From Azospirillum rugosum (GTDB taxonomy: Bacteria > Pseudomonadota > Alphaproteobacteria > Azospirillales > Azospirillaceae), in NCBI RefSeq assembly GCF_017876155.1, contig NZ_JAGINP010000008.1, positions 1-64,000 on the forward strand: a DNA stretch of 64,000 nucleotides, given 5' to 3'. The notes under the pieces were generated by a model. That model saw nothing but the letters and a program-made list of their open reading frames with translations, was not told the DNA's origin and searched no databases. Positions 10,766-19,122 of the stretch are shown in pieces. Made by a program: the position numbers and the translations under genes. Position 1 is the stretch's first letter; each line of letters begins with the position of its first letter.

Positions 10766-12385
10766 ATGAGCCCTCACCGCATGCTACGCTCCCTCGGCCC
10801 GCTTGGCGCGGTCGCCCTCCTCGGAGCCTGTGCCGTCGCCCCGGCCCCGATCCAGCCGGAGGAGCATCTGGCGCGCGCCAGGACCGACTACGCGCAACTC
10901 TACAAGGACCAGGCGCCGCTGACCGGTCCGCTGACCGCGTCGGAGGCGGTGGCGCGGGCGCTGAAGTACAACTACGACCAGCAGCTCGCCAGCGTGGAAG
11001 CGTCCATGCAGGCCAGCCAGTTCGACGTCGCGGTGACGAACATGCTGCCGCGGCTGGCGGCCAGCGCCGGCTACAACGTGCGCAACAACGAGAACGCGTC
11101 CTCGTCCCTGTCGGTGCTCACCCGGCGGCAGTCGCTGGAGCCCTCGACCTCACAGGACAAGGACCGCGGCACCGCCGACCTGACCTTCTCCTGGAACCTT
11201 CTGGACTTCGGCGTCGGCTATTTCCAGGCGCGCCAGCAGGGCGACCGGGCGCTGATCGCTGTGGAGCGGCGCCGGCGCGTCATCAACAACATCGCCAAGG
11301 AGGTGCGCAGCGCCTACTGGCGCACGGCGACGGCGCAGCGCCTGCTGCCGCGGATCGACCCGCTGCTCGCCGACGCCGAGAAGGCGCTGAAGGCGAACGC
11401 GGAGATCGCCAAGAACTCGCTGGAGCCGGTGCTCCAGACGCTGGAATACCGCAAGAATCTGCTGCAGGTGATCACGCAGCTGCGCCGCCTGAAGTCGGAC
11501 CTGTCGGTGGCCAAGGCGCAGCTCGCCGCCCTGGTCAACATCCCGCCGCGCACCGACTTCACGGTGGAGCTGCCGCCGGAGGCGCCGTCCTTCCCGCGCA
11601 ACCTGTCGGCCGATCTGCCGTCCCTGGAGCTGATCGCCCTGTCGCAGCGCCCGGAGCTGCGCGAGGAGGCCTATCAGGAACGGGTGGATCGCAACAACCT
11701 GTACAAGGAGATGATCCGGCTGGTGCCGGGCCTGTCGGTGCTGGGCGGCCTGAACTACGACAGCAACTCCTATCTCGTGAACAACCTGTGGGCCGAGGCG
11801 GGGGTGCGCGCCACCTACAACCTCGTCAACCTGATCAGCGGCCCGATCGCCATCGACGCCGCCCGGAAGCAGATCGAGGTGTCGAAGGTCCGTCGGCTGG
11901 CGCTCAGCGTCGCGGTGCTGACCCAGGTGAACGTCAGCTACCAGCAGTATCTCCGCTCGGTCGAGACGCTGGATTCGGCGCAGGAGATCTCGCAGGTGGA
12001 GGCGGGCATCGCCAAGGCCGTGTCGGACGGCGGCCTCGCCCAGGCGGAGCCGGAGTTCGAGCGCATCCGCCGCGGCCTGTCGGCCGTCGCCGCGGAGCTG
12101 GACCGCGACCGCGCCTTCACCGACCTGCAATCGTCGCTCGCCAACCTCTACACCTCGCTGGGATTCGACCCGGTGCCGGCCGCGGTGGAGACCGACGACC
12201 TGAAGACGCTGACGGTCGTGGTGAAGCGGTCGCTCGACGATCTCGACGCCGGGCGGCTGCCAGAGATCCCGCATCTGGAGCCCCTGCATCCGGAGGCGGT
12301 GTCCGACCAGACGTCCGAGAAGCCGAAGACGGAACAGCCCGTCGCCGCTCCGTCCGCGCAACCCCAGACCGCTCCGGTGTCATGA
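10766..12385 (+). CDS. TolC-family outer-membrane efflux lipoprotein
   Basis: This 539-residue protein resembles TolC/outer-membrane factor proteins, which form the trimeric outer-membrane exit duct of type I secretion and efflux machines. It starts with a lipoprotein signal peptide with lipobox LLGAC near residue 22. Two long helical regions follow (about 60-260 and 270-470) with the repeated layout expected of OMF coiled coils. The C-terminus is Pro/Glu-rich and probably disordered. It starts 61 bp after the giant repeat protein gene and overlaps the next adaptor gene by 4 nt (ATGA), so the genes are probably translated as one operon. The likely role is export of the giant protein; the alternative is a general efflux pump channel. 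Confidence 0.85.
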   Translation: MSPHRMLRSLGPLGAVALLGACAVAPAPIQPEEHLARARTDYAQLYKDQAPLTGPLTASEAVARALKYNYDQQLASVEASMQASQFDVAVTNMLPRLAASAGYNVRNNENASSSLSVLTRRQSLEPSTSQDKDRGTADLTFSWNLLDFGVGYFQARQQGDRALIAVERRRRVINNIAKEVRSAYWRTATAQRLLPRIDPLLADAEKALKANAEIAKNSLEPVLQTLEYRKNLLQVITQLRRLKSDLSVAKAQLAALVNIPPRTDFTVELPPEAPSFPRNLSADLPSLELIALSQRPELREEAYQERVDRNNLYKEMIRLVPGLSVLGGLNYDSNSYLVNNLWAEAGVRATYNLVNLISGPIAIDAARKQIEVSKVRRLALSVAVLTQVNVSYQQYLRSVETLDSAQEISQVEAGIAKAVSDGGLAQAEPEFERIRRGLSAVAAELDRDRAFTDLQSSLANLYTSLGFDPVPAAVETDDLKTLTVVVKRSLDDLDAGRLPEIPHLEPLHPEAVSDQTSEKPKTEQPVAAPSAQPQTAPVS

Positions 12386-13218
12386 CGCATCGCTTCACGG
12401 TGTTTTTGGCCGCCGCCGTCCTCCTGTCCGGCGTGGGCGAGGGGATGGCGGCGGAGGGGGGCGGGGACGCGCTGCCGCTGGTCGCGCGGGAGATCCGCGC
12501 CCAGGTCACGGCGCGGGTCGCCACCACCCTGTCCAGCCCCATGGCCGGCCGCATCCGCGACCTGTCCATCGAGGACGGCGACCGCTTCAAACAGGGGGAG
12601 GTGCTGGTCCGCTTCGACTGCGCGGTGCAGGAGGGCCAGCACGCCCGCGCCGTCGCGGTGCTGGAGAAGAACCGCCAGTTGCAGGAGGTGAACGAGCGCC
12701 TGCGCAAGCTGGGCTCGGTCAGTGTCAAGGAGATGAACGTCTCCCATGCCGACGTCGCCACCGCCGCGGCGGAGGCCGGCATCACGCGGGCCATGGTGGA
12801 CCGCTGCACCGTCACCGCCCCCTTCGCCGGCCGGGTCGCCGGCGTGTCGGTCAAGCGCTACCAGTTCATCGGGGAAGGCCAGCCGATGCTGGACATCCTC
12901 GACGACAAGCAGCTGGAGCTGGAGGCCATCATCCCCTCCCGCTGGCTGGCGTGGCTGGGCGTCGGCACCGGCTTCCAGGTGGAGGTTGACGAGACGGGCA
13001 AGACCTACCAGGCCAAGGTGTCGCGCCTGTCCGGCCGCGTCGATCCGGTCAGCCAGTCGGTGAAGATCTACGCCTCGATCACCGGGGCGTCGGGCGACCT
13101 GTTGCCGGGCATGAGCGGACGGGCGCTGATTTCTCCTCCGGAGAACACAACTGGTGGTGATGCGAAACCGGTAGAAGCGAAGCCTTCGGACATGCAACCG
13201 GTGGGCAAGACACCATGA
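12382..13218 (+). CDS. HlyD-family periplasmic adaptor (short form)
   Basis: The 278-residue protein has an N-terminal Sec-type signal peptide (FTVFLAAAVLLSGVGEGMAA). A biotinyl/lipoyl-like half domain carries the PMAGRIRDLSIEDGDRFKQG segment, followed by a short alpha hairpin, the second lipoyl half (VTAPFAGRVAGVSV) and a beta-barrel domain. This is the membrane-fusion-protein fold that links an inner-membrane component to a TolC-like channel. No transmembrane anchor remains after signal cleavage, so it is predicted to be soluble in the periplasm. The start is fixed by the ATGA overlap with the upstream TolC-like gene, and its own end overlaps the next gene by 4 nt. The tail is Lys/Pro-rich. 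Confidence 0.85.
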   Translation: MTHRFTVFLAAAVLLSGVGEGMAAEGGGDALPLVAREIRAQVTARVATTLSSPMAGRIRDLSIEDGDRFKQGEVLVRFDCAVQEGQHARAVAVLEKNRQLQEVNERLRKLGSVSVKEMNVSHADVATAAAEAGITRAMVDRCTVTAPFAGRVAGVSVKRYQFIGEGQPMLDILDDKQLELEAIIPSRWLAWLGVGTGFQVEVDETGKTYQAKVSRLSGRVDPVSQSVKIYASITGASGDLLPGMSGRALISPPENTTGGDAKPVEAKPSDMQPVGKTP

Positions 13219-14555
13219 GCGCCCAGTTGAACCGGCAGCTTCTGCGGCTGTCGGCTCTGCTTCAGATTGAACGGCGCGCGCGCCACGCCGCACGGAACGA
13301 GCTGTCCTTCGTGATGGCGAACGAGACCGCCGGCGTCATGCCCTACCAGCAGGCGGCGGTGTGGGTCGGCGACGCGCGGGGGCGCATCGACGCGCTGTCC
13401 GGCGTGGCCGTCGCCGACCTCGCCGCCCCCTACGGGCAGTGGCTGTCCCGGCTGTGCGCCGAGTTGGCCGGTGGCCCAGCCGGGGCGGAGCCGCGCGCGG
13501 TGACGGCGGAGGAAGTGCCCGCCGCCATCGGCCGCGACTGGGCGGAGCATCTGGCGCCCCACGCCCTGTGGGTTCCGCTGGTGGCGCCGGGGGACCAGTT
13601 GGTCGGCGCCCTGCTGTTCGCCCGCGCGGAGCCCTGGGCGGAGGCCGACCGGCACCTGCTGGCCCACCTTGCCGACGCCTACGCCCACGCCTGGCTGCTC
13701 GCCCACGCCCGCCGGCCGCGGCTGAAGCGCCGCGGCGCCGTCTGGCGCAAGGCGGCGCTCGCGGCGCTGCTGGCGCTGGTGGTCGGGGCGGGGGCCTTCC
13801 CGGTGCGCCAGTCGGTGCTGGCCCCGGCGGAGGTGGTGCCGCGCACGCCGGTGCTGGTGCGCGCCCCCTTCGACGGGGTGGTGGACAAGGTCACGGTGAC
13901 GCCCAACCAGTCCGTCGGCGCCGGCCAGCCGCTCGCCACACTGGACACCGCGCAGCTGCGCAGCAAGCTGAAGGTCGCGCAGAAGGCGCGCGAGGTGACG
14001 CAGACCGAATACCAGCAGGCCACCCAGCTGGCCGTCTTCGACCCGAAGGCCAAGGCGAAGCTGGCCATCCTCCAGGGCCACCTGGAGCAGCAGGCGGCGG
14101 AGATCGCCTACCTGCAAAGCCTGCTCGACCGTGCGACGCTGACCGCGCCTGCGGCGGGGGTGGCCGTGTTCGACGACCCCAACGACTGGATCGGGCGCCC
14201 GGTCACCCAGGGCGAGCGGATCATGATCGTCGCCAACCCGGCCGATGTGGACCTGGAAATCCGCCTGCCGGTCGGCGACGCCATCCCGCTGGACGAGCAC
14301 GCCGAGGTCGCCTTCTTCCTGAACGTGGCGCCGGACGCGCCGATGCGGGCGACGCTCCAGTCCGGCAGCTACCGCGCGCAGACCATGCCGGACGGTGTGG
14401 TGGCCTACAAGCTGAAGGCCGGATTCAACGGAACCGGGGATACGCCGCGCCTGGGCTTCAAGGGCACCGCCAAGGTCTATGGCGAGACGGCGCCGCTGGC
14501 GCTGTGGATTCTCCGTCGTCCCATCGCCACGGCGCGGCAATGGCTGACGTTCTGA
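13215..14555 (+). CDS. GAF-like/HlyD hybrid membrane-fusion protein
   Basis: The 446-residue protein joins two parts. Residues 1-165 are a cytoplasmic GAF-like region (inferred from size and its WVGD...ALWVPLV pattern), then a basic stretch (RRPRLKRRGAVWRK). One transmembrane helix at about 175-197 leads to a periplasmic HlyD-type adaptor with lipoyl halves (VRAPFDGVVDKVTVTPNQSV and TAPAAGVAVFDD), a coiled-coil hairpin and a beta-barrel. An N-terminal sensory or scaffold domain on an adaptor is unusual; it could sense a ligand or recruit the substrate. It overlaps its neighbours by 4 nt upstream and 16 nt downstream, implying tight co-expression with the M50 protein. The HlyD part is secure, the GAF call less so. 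Confidence 0.8.
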   Translation: MSAQLNRQLLRLSALLQIERRARHAARNELSFVMANETAGVMPYQQAAVWVGDARGRIDALSGVAVADLAAPYGQWLSRLCAELAGGPAGAEPRAVTAEEVPAAIGRDWAEHLAPHALWVPLVAPGDQLVGALLFARAEPWAEADRHLLAHLADAYAHAWLLAHARRPRLKRRGAVWRKAALAALLALVVGAGAFPVRQSVLAPAEVVPRTPVLVRAPFDGVVDKVTVTPNQSVGAGQPLATLDTAQLRSKLKVAQKAREVTQTEYQQATQLAVFDPKAKAKLAILQGHLEQQAAEIAYLQSLLDRATLTAPAAGVAVFDDPNDWIGRPVTQGERIMIVANPADVDLEIRLPVGDAIPLDEHAEVAFFLNVAPDAPMRATLQSGSYRAQTMPDGVVAYKLKAGFNGTGDTPRLGFKGTAKVYGETAPLALWILRRPIATARQWLTF

Positions 14556-16714
14556 CCGCAGCCGAAGGCATGCCCGCCGCCATGGTGGCACCGCGACGGC
14601 CACCGTCACCGGCCGAGATGCCGCTGCCGCCGCTGCGCGACGACCTGGCGCTGCTGCCCGGCCCGGCGACGCACGAGGGCGCGCCGACCTGGACGCTGCA
14701 CGACCCCGCGGCCAACCGCTTCCTGCGCATCGGCTGGCTGGAGTTCGAGATCCTGCAACGCTGGCCGCTCGGCCGCGCCGACGCCATCGCGGAGGCCATC
14801 GGGCGGGAAACGCCGCTGGCTGTCTCGGCGGAGGAGGTGCTGCATTTCGTCCAGTTCGCGGAGCGCAGCGAGCTTCTGCACCCCGTCGGACCGCAGGGCA
14901 CGGCGCGCATGGCGCAGCGGGTAGAGGCGCGCCGGCTGCACCCGCTGAAGTGGCTGCTGAAGAACTACCTGTTCCTGCGCGTGCCGCTGGTGCGGCCGGA
15001 CGGCTTCCTGCGCGCCACGCTGCCGCTGGCGAAGCATCTCTACACGCCCGGATTCCTGATGCTGGTGCTGGTCGTGGCGATGCTCGGCCTCTACCTGATC
15101 GGGCGGCAGTGGGACAGCTTCACCCACAGCTTCCTGCACCTGTTCACGCTGGAAGGCGCAGCGATGGGCGGGGCCGCGCTGCTGGTCGCCAAGGTCATCC
15201 ACGAGATGGGCCATGGCTACGCCGCGCGGCTCAGCGGCTGCCGGGTGCCGGCCATGGGGGTGGCCTTCCTGGTGCTGATGCCGGTGCTGTGGACCGACAC
15301 CACGGAGGCGTGGCGCCTGACCTCGCGGCGCAAGCGCCTTCTGATCGACGCCGGCGGCATGCTGGCGGAGCTGACGCTGGCCGCCTTCGCCTCCCTGGCC
15401 TGGAGTTTCCTGCCGGACGGGCCGCTGCGGTCGGGCGTGTTCATGCTGGCCGGCACGACCTGGATCATGACGCTGGCGGTGAACCTGAACCCGCTGATGC
15501 GCTTCGACGGCTATTTCCTGATGGCCGACGCGCTGGACATCCCGAACCTCCAGGACCGCGCCTTCGCCATGGGCCGCTGGTGGCTGCGGGAGCGGCTGTT
15601 CGGCCTGGGCGCGCCGCCGCCGGAGGTGCAGCCGCCGGGGCGGCGGCGCTTCATGGTCGGCTACGCCTTCGCCATCTGGGTCTACCGCTTCGTGCTGTTC
15701 ACGGGCATCGCGCTGCTCGTCTACCACCTATTCTTCAAGCTGCTCGGCCTTTTCCTGATGATGGTGGAGATCGGCTGGTTCATCGTGCGACCGATCGTGA
15801 CCGAGCTCGCCGCCTGGACGGCGCAACGCCGCGCCATGCGCTGGAACCGCAACAGCGCGACGACGCTGGCCGCCGTCGGGCTGCTCGTTGCCGCCTTCCT
15901 CGTCCCCTGGCGGAGCGAGGTGAGCGCCCCCGCCCTGCTGCACGCGGAGCGGCAGGCCGTGCTCTACGCCCTGCACGCCGGCCGGATCCGCAGCCTGCCG
16001 GAGGGGATCGGCGCCGGGTTGGACGCGAACGCCGCGGCCTTCGTGCTGGAATCGCCCGACCTGACCTACAAGATCGCGCAGGCCGAGCGGCAGATCCGGC
16101 TCTACCAGGTGCAGGCCAACGCCCAGGCCGCCGACCCGGAGCAGGCCTCGCAATTGCCCGTCACTTGGCAGCAGATGGAGGGCGCGGTCGCCGACCTGGA
16201 GACGCTGACCGCCCAGCGCGACGAGATGACCGTGCGCGCGCCCTTCGCCGGCCGCGTGCTGGAGCTTGCCGACCATCTGCGCCCCGGCGCCTGGGTCGCG
16301 GCGAAGGAGCCGCTGGCCCTGCTGGTCGCCCCCGACAGCGTGGTGGCGGAGGCCTATGTGGCCGAAGCCGACCTGTCGCGCCTGACGACCGGCGCCGCCG
16401 CGCGGTTCATCCCGGAGGACGGGTCGACGCCCATCCCGCTGCGCCTGCGCACCATCGACGCGCTCGCCACGCGGGAGCTGGATTCGGCGGAACTGGCCTC
16501 CACCCACGGCGGCGGCGTGGCCGCCCGCGCCCTGCCCAACGGCAAGACCGTGACGGAGGAGGCCGTCTACCGCGCCACCCTGGCGCCGGTGGACGGCCCG
16601 ACCCTGCCGCACGCCAGCCGCGGCACCGTCCTGATCGAAGGCGAACGCGAAAGCTGGGGCCGGCGCCTGTGGCGCATCGCCGTCGGCGTGCTGATCCGCG
16701 AAAGCGGGTGGTGA
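14540..16714 (+). CDS. M50 (site-2 protease type) membrane protein fused to a HlyD-like domain
   Basis: The 724-residue protein has four parts. Residues about 30-125 are a PqqD-like/peptide-binding-like region (weak call). A multi-helix membrane core carries the zinc protease motif HEMGH and the distal NPLMRFDG motif of M50 enzymes. More membrane helices follow (about 370-460). A C-terminal HlyD-type periplasmic domain contains a coiled coil and the lipoyl-like segment VRAPFAGRVLELADHLRPG. The motifs predict an active intramembrane metalloprotease, perhaps processing or handing over the exported protein. The start is the ATG overlapping the previous gene; the protein closes the operon. The family is often annotated only as site-2 protease or HlyD secretion protein, and its function is unknown to me. 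Confidence 0.85.
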   Translation: MADVLTAAEGMPAAMVAPRRPPSPAEMPLPPLRDDLALLPGPATHEGAPTWTLHDPAANRFLRIGWLEFEILQRWPLGRADAIAEAIGRETPLAVSAEEVLHFVQFAERSELLHPVGPQGTARMAQRVEARRLHPLKWLLKNYLFLRVPLVRPDGFLRATLPLAKHLYTPGFLMLVLVVAMLGLYLIGRQWDSFTHSFLHLFTLEGAAMGGAALLVAKVIHEMGHGYAARLSGCRVPAMGVAFLVLMPVLWTDTTEAWRLTSRRKRLLIDAGGMLAELTLAAFASLAWSFLPDGPLRSGVFMLAGTTWIMTLAVNLNPLMRFDGYFLMADALDIPNLQDRAFAMGRWWLRERLFGLGAPPPEVQPPGRRRFMVGYAFAIWVYRFVLFTGIALLVYHLFFKLLGLFLMMVEIGWFIVRPIVTELAAWTAQRRAMRWNRNSATTLAAVGLLVAAFLVPWRSEVSAPALLHAERQAVLYALHAGRIRSLPEGIGAGLDANAAAFVLESPDLTYKIAQAERQIRLYQVQANAQAADPEQASQLPVTWQQMEGAVADLETLTAQRDEMTVRAPFAGRVLELADHLRPGAWVAAKEPLALLVAPDSVVAEAYVAEADLSRLTTGAAARFIPEDGSTPIPLRLRTIDALATRELDSAELASTHGGGVAARALPNGKTVTEEAVYRATLAPVDGPTLPHASRGTVLIEGERESWGRRLWRIAVGVLIRESGW

Positions 16715-16752
16715 GATATCCCTTCTTTAAGGCGTTGATACCATAAGAAAAG

Positions 16753-16882
16753 CCCCTCTCCCCTTGTGGGAGAGGGGTTGGGGGTGAGGGGGCAGCCGGC
16801 CTATGCCGGAAGGAAATTCATATCCGCCCTGCCGGGCGTAACGACCCCTCATCCCAACCCTTCTCCCACAAGGGGAGAAGGG
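16753..16882. repeat. Intergenic imperfect inverted repeat, likely bidirectional terminator
   Basis: Two arms of about 38 nt, C/T-rich then A/G-rich, are near reverse complements (16753-16790 and 16845-16882). Each arm itself folds through CTCCCCTTGTGGGAGAG-type stems. The element lies between the convergent M50 and cytosine deaminase genes. Its position at operon ends and its similarity to the elements near 21.8 and 31.6 kb suggest a dispersed GC-rich palindromic repeat. Confidence 0.7.
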
Positions 16883-16900
16883 CATTTCCCCCAGCCGGAG

Positions 16901-18190
16901 TCATTCCCCCCGCGCCACCGGCATGGTGAAGGCCACGCGTTCCGGCCGGCCGGGCAGGGTGAGTTCGGCCTCGACCGGGGCGCAGCGGCTGACGACCTTG
17001 CCGCGCCGCAGGACGAACAAGCGGGTGGCGCGGTTGCGGATGGCCTCCACCGGGTCGGCCGCCTGGAGCACCACGAGGTCCGCGTTGCAGCCGACCTCCA
17101 GCCCATAGCCGTCGAGGTGCAGCAGCTTGGCCGGCGCCTCGGTCACCGCCTTGAAGCAGGCGACCATGCCGTCGTAGCCGGTCATCTGCGCCACGTGCAG
17201 GCCCATGTGCGCGACCTCCAGCATGTCGCCGGATCCCAGCGGATACCAGGGGTCCATCACGCAGTCGTGCCCCAATGCCACGGTCAGGCCGGCCGCCATC
17301 AGTTCCGGTACGCGGGTCATGCCGCGGCGCTTGGGGTAGGTGTCGTGGCGGCCCTGGATGACGATGTTGATCAGCGGGTTGCTGATGACGCCCAGATCGG
17401 CCTCCGCCATCAGCGGGATCAGCTTGGAGACGTAGTAGTTGTCCATGGAATGCATGGAGGTGAGGTGGGAGCCGGTGACCCGCCCCTGCATGCCCAGACG
17501 CTGCGTCTCATAGGCCAGCGTCTCCACATGGCGCGACAGCGGGTCGTCCGTCTCGTCGCAATGCATGTCGACCAGCAGGCCGCGCTCCGCCGCGATCTCG
17601 CAGAGCAGGCGGACCGACGCGGCGCCGTCGGCCATGGTGCGCTCGAAATGCGGGATGCCGCCGACCACGTCCACGCCCATGTCCAGCGCGCGCTTCAGCA
17701 GGTCTTCCGCGCCGGGAAAGCGCAGCACGCCGTCCTGCGGAAAGGCGACCAGTTGCAGGTCCAGGTAGGGGGCGACGCGCTTCTTCACCTCCAGCAGCGA
17801 TTCCACGGCGAGCAGGCGCGGGTCGCAGATGTCCACGTGGCTGCGGATCGCCAGCAGGCCGCGCGCCACCGCCCAGTCGCAATAGGCGAGCGCCCGCTCG
17901 ATGATGGCGTCCTGGACGAGCTGCGGCTTCAGTTCCCCCCACAGCGCGATGCCCTCCAGCAGCGTGCCGGAGCGGTTGACGCGCGGGATGCCGTAGCTGA
18001 GCGTCGAGTCCATGTGGAAATGCGCGTCCACGAAGGGCGGGGTGACCAGCCGGCCGGTCGCGTCGATCTCGCGTCCCGCCTCGCCCGCGAGGTTCGGCTC
18101 CACGGCGGCGATTCGGCCGTCGCGGATGCCGATGTCCACGCCGACCCGACCGTCGGGCAGGGTGGCGCGGCGCAGGACCAGATCGAACAT
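16901..18190 (-). CDS. codA: Cytosine deaminase / related amidohydrolase
   Basis: The 429-residue length matches E. coli CodA (about 427). Amidohydrolase metal and catalytic motifs are present: HFHMD near residue 60, HCDETDD mid-protein, and GHDCVMDPWYPLG near residue 310. These fit hydrolytic deamination of cytosine to uracil plus ammonia in the cytoplasm. A strong AAAGGAG ribosome site precedes the ATG, which overlaps the upstream permease stop codon by 1 nt. It is the last gene of an ABC nucleobase/nucleoside importer operon, so imported cytosine or a similar base is probably deaminated at once for salvage or as nitrogen source. A related specificity, such as isoguanine or creatinine, cannot be excluded. 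Confidence 0.85.
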   Translation of the reverse strand: MFDLVLRRATLPDGRVGVDIGIRDGRIAAVEPNLAGEAGREIDATGRLVTPPFVDAHFHMDSTLSYGIPRVNRSGTLLEGIALWGELKPQLVQDAIIERALAYCDWAVARGLLAIRSHVDICDPRLLAVESLLEVKKRVAPYLDLQLVAFPQDGVLRFPGAEDLLKRALDMGVDVVGGIPHFERTMADGAASVRLLCEIAAERGLLVDMHCDETDDPLSRHVETLAYETQRLGMQGRVTGSHLTSMHSMDNYYVSKLIPLMAEADLGVISNPLINIVIQGRHDTYPKRRGMTRVPELMAAGLTVALGHDCVMDPWYPLGSGDMLEVAHMGLHVAQMTGYDGMVACFKAVTEAPAKLLHLDGYGLEVGCNADLVVLQAADPVEAIRNRATRLFVLRRGKVVSRCAPVEAELTLPGRPERVAFTMPVARGE

Positions 18191-19122
18191 CAACGTTCTC
18201 CTTTGCGGTACGGGATCATCAGCGCCCGCGGGTACGAGGCGCGGCGCGCCACCAGCACCAGCGCGAGGATGCTGAGCAGATAGGGAAGCATCAGGAAGAC
18301 TTGGTAGGGCAGCACGCCGCCGGCAATCTGTTGCAGGCGCAGCTGGAACGCATCGAAGGCGGCGAACAGCAGGGCACCCAGCAGCGCCTTGCCCGGCCGC
18401 CAGGAGGCGAAGACCACGAGCGCGATGCAGATCCAGCCGCGCCCGTTGACCATGTTGAAGAAGAAGGCGTTGAAGGCCGACAGCGTCAGGAAGGCGCCGG
18501 CCAGCGCCATCAGCGCGCTTCCCGCCATGACGGCACCGATGCGCACACCGGTGACGCTCAGGCCCTGCGCCTCCGCGGCGGCCGGATTCTCGCCGACCAT
18601 GCGCACCGCCAGCCCGACCGGCGTGCGGTAGAGGACGTAGGCGACCACGCCCGCCAGAAGCACCGCCAGATAGGTCAGCGGCGTCTGCGCCAGCGCGCCC
18701 GGCAGGTCCAGCGGCTGGAAGGGCGTGATGGTCGGCGGCGTGCTCGCCTGCGGCAGGACGAGCCGGTAGACGTAGTAGGACAGGCTGGTGCCCAGCAGTG
18801 TGATCCCGATGCCCGTCACATGCTGCGACAGGCCGAGCGGTACGGTCAGCGTTGCGTGCAGCAGCCCCATCAGCGCCCCGCAGCCGGCCGCCACCAGCAC
18901 GCCGGTCCACAGGTCGGCCCCCTGGTAGACGGCCATCCAGCCGGCCATGGCGCCGAGCGTCATGATGCCCTCGATGCCCAGGTTCAGCACCCCGGCGCGC
19001 TCGCAGACCAGCTCACCCAGCGTGCCCAGCACGTAAGGCGTGGCGATGCGCAGCACGGCGGTCCAGAAGGCGGCGGAGAGGAGGATGTTCAGAATGTCTT
19101 GGGCGATTTCCATGATGGACAC
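18190..19122 (-). CDS. BMP-type nucleoside ABC transporter permease (second subunit)
   Basis: This 310-residue membrane protein belongs to the BPD_transp_2 permease family used by BMP-dependent nucleoside importers (NupQ/YufQ-like). About eight to nine hydrophobic helices are visible, with the family motif ERAGVLNLGIEGIM near residue 40. It pairs with the longer permease encoded just upstream, separated by a stop-start junction without a gap. The assignment to nucleosides or nucleobases rests on the BMP-type binding protein and the cytosine deaminase in the same operon. Confidence 0.85.
   Translation of the reverse strand: MSIMEIAQDILNILLSAAFWTAVLRIATPYVLGTLGELVCERAGVLNLGIEGIMTLGAMAGWMAVYQGADLWTGVLVAAGCGALMGLLHATLTVPLGLSQHVTGIGITLLGTSLSYYVYRLVLPQASTPPTITPFQPLDLPGALAQTPLTYLAVLLAGVVAYVLYRTPVGLAVRMVGENPAAAEAQGLSVTGVRIGAVMAGSALMALAGAFLTLSAFNAFFFNMVNGRGWICIALVVFASWRPGKALLGALLFAAFDAFQLRLQQIAGGVLPYQVFLMLPYLLSILALVLVARRASYPRALMIPYRKGER

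Noticed and set aside
14540..16714. Reading the M50 protein as a classic RseP-like regulatory site-2 protease
   Set aside because: No PDZ domain is visible, it carries a HlyD-like periplasmic arm, and no sigma/anti-sigma pair is nearby.
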